Source: Atriophallophorus winterbourni
Taxonomy: Eukaryota; Platyhelminthes; Trematoda; Plagiorchiida; Microphallidae
Direction of reading: 5' to 3'
NCBI GenBank assembly: GCA_013407085.1
Contig: JACCGJ010012785.1
Span: 1 to 64,000 of the forward strand
Length of the DNA stretch: 64,000 nucleotides
Shown: positions 56,451 through 64,000 of the stretch, one piece after another
How the letters are laid out: each line of letters starts with the position of its first letter
Numbering within the stretch: position 1 is the first letter of the stretch
Notes under the pieces: generated by a model
The model's database searches: none
Told to the model about the DNA's origin: nothing
The model's input: the letters and a program-made list of their open reading frames with translations, nothing else
Program-made: the position numbers and the translations under genes

Positions 56451-59344
56451 TGAATGGAAGTACCTGTCCCATTGCGGTCTAAAGACCATGGAACAGTATT
56501 CACTCAATGAAGATCAGTTTACTAATCAATAATCAAAAGCCAACAGCTAATGAACAGTGAATGTGTTCTAACCGGTGGCATGAGGATAGTTTTAAATCGT
56601 GTCAGCTCATTGAGGGATTTCGTTTTGCGTTCTCTCAATCACGGTGCAATATTTCTCCTTATCACGCACAAGTTGTCATAAAGACGGGCGTGTATTTCTG
56701 ACTCCTTCATCCACACCTGGGTATGGTGGGATATAAGGATTAAGCAAATTTCCTTAAATGTGGATCCCAAGCGATGTTCCAACCACGAATCTGCACAATT
56801 CTCAAGGTGCAGTAGAATTTGTATATCCCACGGACGGAAATATCAGCATCCGGTATAGGATGGTAACAATTGTTCACTTAATTAATATGTGGGACCAAAC
56901 TCAAACTTTCTCAAAGTTCTTATCTTCCGGATACAATCGGTTATTCTGACTAGTACATCAAGCCCACATGTGACCAGAGATCTGATATATATCGAGCTGA
57001 ACTTGTATTTCAAATTCAAGGATTCAAGCAGATTGGTTCGCACGATGTACTCGGTCGTCAGATCTGAACGATTTTTATTCCCGTATTAATCAGAATTATT
57101 AGAAAATCAGCTGAGAACCATTAAACATTCTATCACAATATAACGCAAGCCGAATTCGTCCAGATGGTATTTAAATCTAGTCGAATACCATAGACTGAAG
57201 GGAATTCGACAACGAATTGTCTATGGCCTCCAACTATGGATTGACGTATTCAACTACGATTTCTGTCTATTGTGTGAGACCTGTTATTAAGAATCCATAT
57301 TATACCTTACCTCTTTGAATAGAGTAGTGTTTAGAAACTTCTAGTGTACTGCGACAAGCCACTTCAATGGATTCTGGTCAAATTTTGCTCAACAAACATA
57401 TTGACGTAGTCGGTTAATCGCAACAAATGCGCATATATGGTACTTCATCCAGTCCTTAGTTCGAATTGCTATTGAATTCAATATATTATCGTTTTTATCG
57501 ATATATGCACTTTGCCTAAAAGATGATCCCCATTCCATGCGGTTTTGAATTCTACGGCAATTATCCACCCTAAATTCAAAATTTACACTTCTCACATGAT
57601 CCGGGAAATTCACAACACGTTTGATTGACACCGCGATTGTCAAAAACCCGCCTCACGATTGGTTCACCATGTTTCAAGCTCGCAAACCAATCCGATAGCC
57701 GTCATCGCTAGACCACCGATGAAACAGCCAATCACTCGGTAGTACGCTAGGTGGTACCACGCAAATTGCACATGCTCGTGTGTCCCCTTGGGGTGAAATG
57801 CTGTGAAGACTTGCCATGTGGTTGTCGTCACCGGGCCTATCGCGAGTGCAATATGCGTGTACGCCGGGTGTGTGTGTGTGTGTGTGTGAAGTGAATTATT
57901 GACACGGAGGTGATACGGTCAATCGGCCACACGGAATCATTTGAGAGTGTTCTGAAAGCAAGCTTCGTGGGACGCGTGCTGCTATCGGTATTCGCAGTGT
58001 GATTGACAGTTGTGTTTTTCTCTCTCTCGGGGACATTGATATCGCGCATTCTCGAAGAATGGCAGCCAAGCTTTCGGCTGTTGTTGTCGTTGATTGAAAG
58101 AAGGGAACTGTATTCTAAAGACTATTAAACGCCACTCTCTCTCGGACTTAAACTATACGCTGAATAAACCGTCTACATTCTTTTCTGGATTATACGGCAG
58201 TTCTTCCCTGAAATCATCACACTGGCACTCATTCAGTCGAAGTAAGTTCAGGTTGAACACATTTTTGTACTTTTATCCCATCTATACTTTATGTAGCTGA
58301 TGTTTAATTTATATAAGTTTGCAGATGAGTATGCGACTCACGACAAACGATACATTTTGCCTTTTCTTAATCAGGATTCTAACATGACTTTGAAGTAAAA
58401 CCATCCTAGGCATCTTGTCTATTAGAAACTCTATAATTTATCCATAATATGAATCAAATAAATAAATGTAACGCTAGTTAAAACCAATTCAAAAACTTAA
58501 ACAATTTGGGTGGTGCTATTTGAAAGATCCGATTGAAGTTTGGTTTTAATTAACTCAACTGAACGCCATTACCATCTAGGTGATTCAAGGGCAAGACGTT
58601 ATTTTGATATTCATGTTTTGACAAAGCTTATCAGGGAGAGTATGAAATCGGTGACAAGTGTTGGCCATACAATCTTGTAACAATAAATCCCTTCTAATTA
58701 GAGCCTGAGAGGTAAATGGTTGCGCTTGAAAAGTGAGTAATGGCACAATACCATGAGGTGCATACAACTGGAAACTAACACATGTTTAATCATGCCAACC
58801 TTATCCAACAGTGACATACAAGTACAGAGCCAGTTCAACACGATATTTTAATAGAAGCTTTTACTACTATATCATCATAAGCTTCAATTCTTACTCAACT
58901 TAAAACCTAACAGATTCCGCCAACACTACAAGATGTCTACATGAAGGTTTTCACAGTATGAACGTGAAATGAACCAGCCTACTTCCCAGTTAGACTAAAA
59001 ATATGGTTATCACCTGAGCGCTCCCCATTGCGAGATGTTCGATCGTAATATACCGTTGCTTACTCAAATAGCCTTGACATATATGTGGTAAAATTATTTG
59101 ATCTCTGAAACCACGAGAACCAGTATCATGCCACGGTTTTTCTCCGTTTTCTACTTGCCCTTAATGGCTGACTTGTTGATTATTTCGGAGGTAACTTTTA
59201 TACATATTTAGTTTATAAAATCCCTTGTATTAGATGTTGATTCAAGGTTTCAAAATCAGTCATTACAATTATTAAAGGATGTAAAATATTCGTTCCTGAA
59301 AAAGATGTAATTATTAATTGGTTTAAATAATCCAATGGATTCTC
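56451..59344. other. Mostly no recognisable gene; TG run
   Basis: 57,640-58,090 is more GC-rich than its surroundings and holds open frames on the minus strand. A (TG)n run lies at 57,868-57,888. At 58,790-58,830 there is a scrap of HHR-B spacer ('ccaaccttatccaacagtg'). Nothing else recognised. Confidence 0.4.
57664..57918 (-). CDS. Possible terminal exon of a membrane protein (very uncertain)
   Basis: The minus-strand frame is open from after a TGA at 57,919 to a TGA at 57,664-57,666, about 84 codons. It contains THIALAIGPVTTTTWQVF, HEHVQFAWYHLAYYRVIG and CFIGGLAMTAIGLVCELETW. The last part has the look of a membrane helix. Against it: no AG acceptor lies between the upstream stop and the CA run, part of the frame is a dinucleotide repeat, and another frame is also open here. 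I recognise no family. Confidence 0.2.
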   Translation of the reverse strand, partial: PYHLRVNNSLHTHTHTHPAYTHIALAIGPVTTTTWQVFTAFHPKGTHEHVQFAWYHLAYYRVIGCFIGGLAMTAIGLVCELETW

Positions 59345-59525
59345 TGGCATGGATTCAACGATTGAAGAACTTATGGTTAAAAAGTTAATACTTTACAACT
59401 CCACGGGATTACCGTATGAATGAAAATGGAAAAAATATAGTAGTATAAAAGAAATAGATAATATCGAATTTACGGATCACGAATGATGTTCTTTTGGATG
59501 TATGAGTCTAATTTCGCTTTACGTT
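59345..59525 (-). mobile_element. CR1-like LINE 3' end
   Basis: The last ~180 bp of a minus-strand LINE, matching 17,540-17,700 in order ('ttatggttaaaaagttaata', 'aactccacgggattaccg', 'cacgaatgatgttcttttg'). 5'-truncated in the C-terminus. Confidence 0.8.
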
Positions 59526-59734
59526 GACTTACACACCGTTCTAAATATTCATGATGACTTAATGCATACATTCAGTTCAAAGAAAGCTGACATATGCAGC
59601 TTAAACGTACCGACATCCGTCAGAGTGAAAACGAGGAGTTTTTGATGCAGCTGAGGGACTACGTTTGTGTCAAGATTCAGGATTATTCAATAAATGTTTT
59701 ATTAAGTGATATAGAGTTTATATTTGTTTGTATA

Positions 59735-59960
59735 TATGTATCAGCTGCCTCAGAATGCTTATATGAACCTGGTTTTTGAAGGCCCAAACGTTGCATTCAT
59801 TCCTCGTACGTTGGTTTCTTGTAAACCTAAGACGAGTTTGTTTGCTGGGTGGAATATACTATCAAGCAGAAAAATATTCGTTTTGAGCCAAAGCTTGTGA
59901 TGCATAATCCATGCTTGGGTGTATGTACGTTTTCATCAATCTAGCCAAAGCCTCTATAAA
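59735..59960 (-). mobile_element. CR1-like LINE fragment (thumb region)
   Basis: Minus strand: LARLMKTYIHPSMDYASQAL, a frame change, then KTNLVLGLQETNVRGMNAT-like residues, matching the TYLRPTMEYAVQAW and TKLVxGL blocks. Decayed. Confidence 0.65.
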
Positions 59961-62524
59961 ATGGTAGTTACTAAATAAAAACTCGCCGAGAGATTTGTTT
60001 GTTACGAGCCTTGATCTCAATTGAACACAAAAGAGTATATCATCGCAGCTAATCACTCCATTCATCTATGATTGTATTTTCGTGGTATTGAAGAGTAGAT
60101 GAAAGGAAAGTGAATAAAAATAGCGGTTTTATCATTCGCGGAAGTCCCACCGTCTTCACATAGTAGACATACTGTGATGGTGTCATAACGTAACGACCAA
60201 GCTTCCATTTATCATCTTTCGGCTGCTGTGAGGTTCACAAAAAACTATTGGTGTTTTTAAGAGTCAGCAACAAGAAACCGATAGTGGGGCATATCCGATA
60301 AAACAATAACAATAGAGTATAGGATGCTTCATGACACTTTAAACAGTTTTTTGACAGCTTGACGTGGTGATGTCCTCTCAATAATTTATTTTTGGAGGAT
60401 TTGGCGCGTGAATGCAGCCGTTCAAATCCGAAGGTCACTTTTTACCTCTCATTCAACGTCAACGTCACATTAGTGAGGGGAAAGCGTTAAATGATGGTTT
60501 CAACGAGGCTGCTATGGTTTACAGCACGCAAAACAACTATTTTCATCGTTGATGTGCGCTAAACACTACAAGTAAGGCAAACTTCCTCCAATGCACTGCA
60601 CTACGGTAGTAAGACAGTATACAGTGCCCATAGACTTTGTGTTCTTCACCGACTTTCCTAGCTTTAAATTAAAGAAGAGTTAAGGTTTAACAATCATCAT
60701 TCTAACATTCTAACATGTCTCTGTTAAATTGCTAAAATCTCTAACTAGCGACTACAGTAACAAGTTTGTCAATTCCTGATCTACCGACTATTTGAAATTA
60801 CAATCGGTCATAAGCAAGTCATGTCCATAACTAATGATGTCCGCAATCCCTGGAACGACGCTTTCGGGTACCCAAGGTTTAGTTGGAGCTTAAATATGCT
60901 CCAGATACGTTCATTGGAAAATCTCGAAGTGGCGAAATTTCCCCTTTTGATAATTTCGCTAGCGGAGAGGATCCGTGATGAAATTAAAAAAAACAATACG
61001 TTTTGTAAAACGCAGATGGCAGGCGTTTTAGTAATAATACTTCATATGTGATAGGTTTTCATATATCTCGATGTTTTCAATCTCAAGTTAAGCCAACACA
61101 TTTGTTTTAAGTAGAGCATTTCATCAAAGAAACTTGGGTGTTTTATTAATAAGCTGGACACAATCCAATTCTTTTTGAGCTTCACCTGACGATGTAAATA
61201 ATTTCTTTGAAAATAAAACTCAACGTTTGTCGCTGAGTTTACTTGGATCTAAAAGAAAGCTTAGACAAATAAGGTGCTTTTGTCGTATCGCTGTTTTATC
61301 GTGATACCTAAAGTAATCTGCGAAGGTAGACAATCTGTTAGACCACTTGGTACTTTGAGTGAATCTAGACCTCTGATTTGAGACCATTTACTGAATCGAA
61401 TTCTAATATGTTAAATCAATTCGCCCACAATCCAACCACACTTATATCTCAGCATGCCTCCGCGGACTTTAGTCAATACATCACTCCCATTTCCTAATAA
61501 CACTCTTCGTTTTTCATTTGACTTGGATCAATTTAAACAAAATGGCATTGCTGTTACCCATTGACACCTTAAATTTCCCACTATAAATCTAAATATTAGG
61601 ACTACTCAGTCGCATGCAAAGCGCCTTCCTGTTTTCAAAATTTAAAAGTACAATACACGGAAAGTCCGATACACGATAACAGCACAAATCAGTCAGTCAG
61701 TCTATTTTGATTCATTTACACCCGGCACACACAGTGCGTGCACCTGAAACACTTGTGTTAATAATTCATCCATCAAGGCAAACTGCTTTAGTCAACAATG
61801 TGTCGACCACACACATCGTAGTTGACAATCTGAGAAATACATTTAGTCACTGCATGCCAGAAAATGAGCGCTAGCATCAATCGTTAAAAAGATCAAAGTG
61901 CCGGGCGCGGAAGTTCAATGAACGCGTTAGTCCTCAGAGTCAGTTACCGGTGTGTGTTCATAGATTACAAGCACACACACAAACACACATAGAGTCGCAA
62001 TTAGCTGTATCAACTTGTGGAACATATCGGTAAGAACATCTATGAATAAATGTAAATGGACTACGAATCATGAGTGTTTTAACATCTATACACTGTCTTG
62101 CGATCGCCCGCGGACGCGAGTAGTATATGAGTAGTATTTACGAAAAATGAAACGCTTATTCATTTATTGAGTTCTTTGACAACGGGGCCATCTGTAACAG
62201 GAGTGATGACCATCGGATAGATAGACCAAGGATTTCAATCCCAAGTCACTTCGAAAGACGTTTCCTGATGATGAAACCTATAATGATTACACACGGTCGG
62301 CCAAAACTATTTGAACATAATCTATAGCCGACTCAAGCTAATATAAAAAGTAATCAAAATCGTTGATCTGGCTAAACGTATGGTGAATTATTGTCGAGCA
62401 TTGGTTTGGGTATTTGAATATTCAGTTAGCATTGGCTCGTGTACCATTTTGAATAGAATTATACGGTTATCCAGCATTTTTTACAGTTTATCCATGTAAA
62501 ATTCGTGTGTGTTTAAGCAAACAT
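59961..62524. other. No recognisable gene
   Basis: AT-rich DNA. 60,262-60,290 ('acaagaaaccgatagtgggg') is a chance-level echo of the HHR-A ribozyme region. Confidence 0.4.
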
Positions 62525-62672
62525 GTTGCACTTGTAAGCCATTGCTGGATAAGGCTGACACAACCAACCTGTTCAATCATTTACCGAAGCCCATGTAGAT
62601 GGCGTTAAACCCATGACCATAAACAAAAATCCCCATTTCCATTCGTATGTGTGATGGAATTGCATGCAAAGT
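62525..62672 (-). repeat. HHR-B inverted pair, decayed
   Basis: A minus-strand arm (62,530-62,640) with hairpin 2 partly kept ('acaaccaacctgttcaatca') is followed by a short plus arm (62,645-62,672, 'tgtgtgatggaattgcatgc'). This is the same head-to-head arrangement as other copies. No ribozyme core. Confidence 0.7.
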
Positions 62673-63130
62673 TTTCCGAATATGCACTGCGGAGATTACG
62701 AATCCACGAGTATTACCTCAGATGACACCTGGATTGCTATTGAAACACCGCTGTTCCTTACAAAGATTCACGGACAAAAGTATAAAGAAACTGTGCAATC
62801 TAGTCTATTCAAACGTATGCTCAGATTTAACCTTTACAAAATAACCAAAAATGGGGCAAATTACTATTTTATAGTGTACTTTGAAAGGCAACTTCAAGAT
62901 CAATCATATTGTTAATACCTTTTGGCAAAGAGTTTCTGCAACCCCGAAAGGATTAGTTAACGTTAGTACATAGTCATTCCTGTTGACATGCTCACTTATA
63001 TATTGATTAATATAGTCGTTTCTGTATTGGATGTGTACTTTTATTTTAAGCGTTCCTAATTTAGTAAACGGGTGGTTTACGAGAAGGTCATCGCTGAATG
63101 AACTACGTGCAACAAAAGTCATTTTGTAAC
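62673..63130. other. No recognisable gene
   Basis: AT-rich; two overlapping short frames, none recognised. Confidence 0.4.
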
Positions 63131-63483
63131 ATTGTGTTTTGTGTTGCTCACATCCCCAGCACTCAATCAACATCTGTATTTCGGTTGCTTGCTGTCATCA
63201 GCTAGAGATGATAAGATTAGATACTGTAGAATTCGGAACAGTGAAAAAGTAGTATACGATTTTATACTTGAAAACCACTGTTCTATAGTGTTCGTAAAAC
63301 GAACCAGGGAACAAAATTGTGCGCGGCACCATATACGGGTCATCTTGAGCGTGAATTACTCTGAATCTTTATTTGAACATCGTGGTTCGTCGTACGAACA
63401 CTATATAACAGTGACATGCAAGTCTAACTTTGCTTATCACATGACCACTGTTTGAAGGCTCACTAAACCTAAGCTTACTGTCA

Positions 63484-63521
63484 CCACCTGATGACGGAAA
63501 ACAGCCACAAACCGGTAGTGG
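63484..63521 (+). ncRNA. Hammerhead ribozyme motif, family A
   Basis: CCAC, CTGATGA intact, stem II GGA/GCC region around AAACA, CAAA (consensus GAAA; G12 changed), ACCGGT, cleavage A, GTGG. G12 is a catalytic base, so this copy is probably inactive. Confidence 0.65.
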
Positions 63522-63724
63522 TGTGTAAGGGATGGGGATGTGAGCAACACATTACTTTGGTCTTTTATATGCGCATCAAACGCTTGACCACGAATCACTT
63601 TGTGATTCTGTATTTGACCATCGTGGTTCTTTGTAAGAACCCTTCACAACAGTGGCATACAAGTTTAACTTTGTTTACCGCTTTCCCACTATTTCAAGGC
63701 TCACTGAACCTGATCTTACTGTAA

Positions 63725-63762
63725 CCACCTGAGGACAGCAAACAGCCAGAAACCGGTAGTGG
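63725..63762 (+). ncRNA. Hammerhead ribozyme motif, family A
   Basis: CCAC, CTGAGGA (U7 to G, a tolerant position), stem II AGC/GCC around AAACA with the family's C-A step changed, GAAA, ACCGGT, cleavage A (GUA), GTGG. Located 84 nt after hairpin 2. Confidence 0.68.
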
Positions 63763-64000
63763 TGTGTAAGGGATCGGGATGTGAGCACCACAATACATTG
63801 GTCATTTTGAGCGTCTTGGGTGCTTGATCGATGATCACTCTCTGGATCTTTATTTGAAGGTGGTCAGTTGTTGTACGAACCCTATTTAACAGTGGCTTTC
63901 AATTATAACCTTGTTTACCACTGTTTCAAGGCACCGAAAATAATATTTACAGTCTCAACCTGATTTGGGCTATAAACCGGTTGTGGTGTGTAGGTGCGGG

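Larger units (their letters stand above)
63145..64000 (+). repeat. HHR-A array: inverted arm plus direct units, cut by window edge
   Basis: The inverted arm 63,145-63,310 is followed by direct units whose predicted cleavage points lie after 63,517, 63,758 and 63,982, i.e. periods of 241 and 224 bp. Hairpin 1 (63,592-63,608) is perfect. Hairpin 2 at 63,625-63,641 is GGTTCTT/AAGAACC, a paired change from the usual GGTTCGT/ACGAACC. The array continues past the window. Confidence 0.9.

Noticed and set aside
57901..58100. Plus-strand gene start at 'gaatggcagcc'
   Set aside because: The frame has only 12 codons before a stop, and no donor site or downstream exon could be supported.
60262..60290. 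Another HHR-A ribozyme
   Set aside because: Only GAAACCGAT and a few bases match; the CTGATGA core and the rest of the repeat are absent.
1..64000. Hammerhead repeats as members of the schistosome Sm-alpha hammerhead family
   Set aside because: The Sm-alpha ribozyme, as I remember it, has a long looped stem III and a different stem II. Here stem III is a loopless palindrome, so these are a different type.

Overview
The window looks like nuclear DNA of an invertebrate metazoan. It is AT-rich, packed with decayed non-LTR retrotransposons and short interspersed or tandem repeats, and has long stretches with no readable gene. The CR1-like and RTE-like LINE proteins and their 3' ends are of kinds common in flatworms, and a trematode-like genome is my best but weak guess. 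I found no confidently intact host protein-coding gene. All long meaningful reading frames belong to transposons.

Layout. 0-11.4 kb: mostly featureless DNA with hammerhead-type repeats (about 1-222, 6.36-6.81, 9.40-9.81 kb) and LINE/RTE tails. 11.5-13.9 kb: a CR1-like LINE interrupted by a younger 5'-truncated LINE. 17.2-19.5 kb: three head-to-tail LINE 3' portions, the middle one fused at its 5' end to a U6 snRNA copy. 21.9-25.4 kb: hammerhead repeats and LINE tails. 27.1-33.65 kb: the centrepiece, an almost full-length LINE (ORF1, endonuclease, reverse transcriptase) inserted into an older LINE that was also hit by a 335-bp hammerhead repeat with a 9-bp target duplication. 34-45 kb: more hammerhead repeats, a long-TIR element (36.58-37.05 kb) and a 0.6-kb duplication around a 20-N assembly gap. 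45-54.4 kb: decayed CR1 and RTE fragments. 55.9-56.45 kb: tRNA-like SINE units. 63.1-64.0 kb: a hammerhead repeat array that runs off the end of the window.

The most interesting system is a pair of related repeat families, called HHR-A and HHR-B here. Both have units of about 225-241 bp. Each carries the core of a type I hammerhead self-cleaving ribozyme with a palindromic stem III (ACCGGU), preceded about 84 nt upstream by a conserved hairpin whose base pairs covary within and between families. Copies are stereotyped: a partial inverted unit joined head-to-head to one or more direct units. This fits retrozymes, non-autonomous retroelements thought to move through circular RNA, probably with a Penelope-like reverse transcriptase supplied elsewhere in the genome. 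No such enzyme is encoded in the window. The second highlight is the U6-LINE chimera, a template-switching product of reverse transcription.
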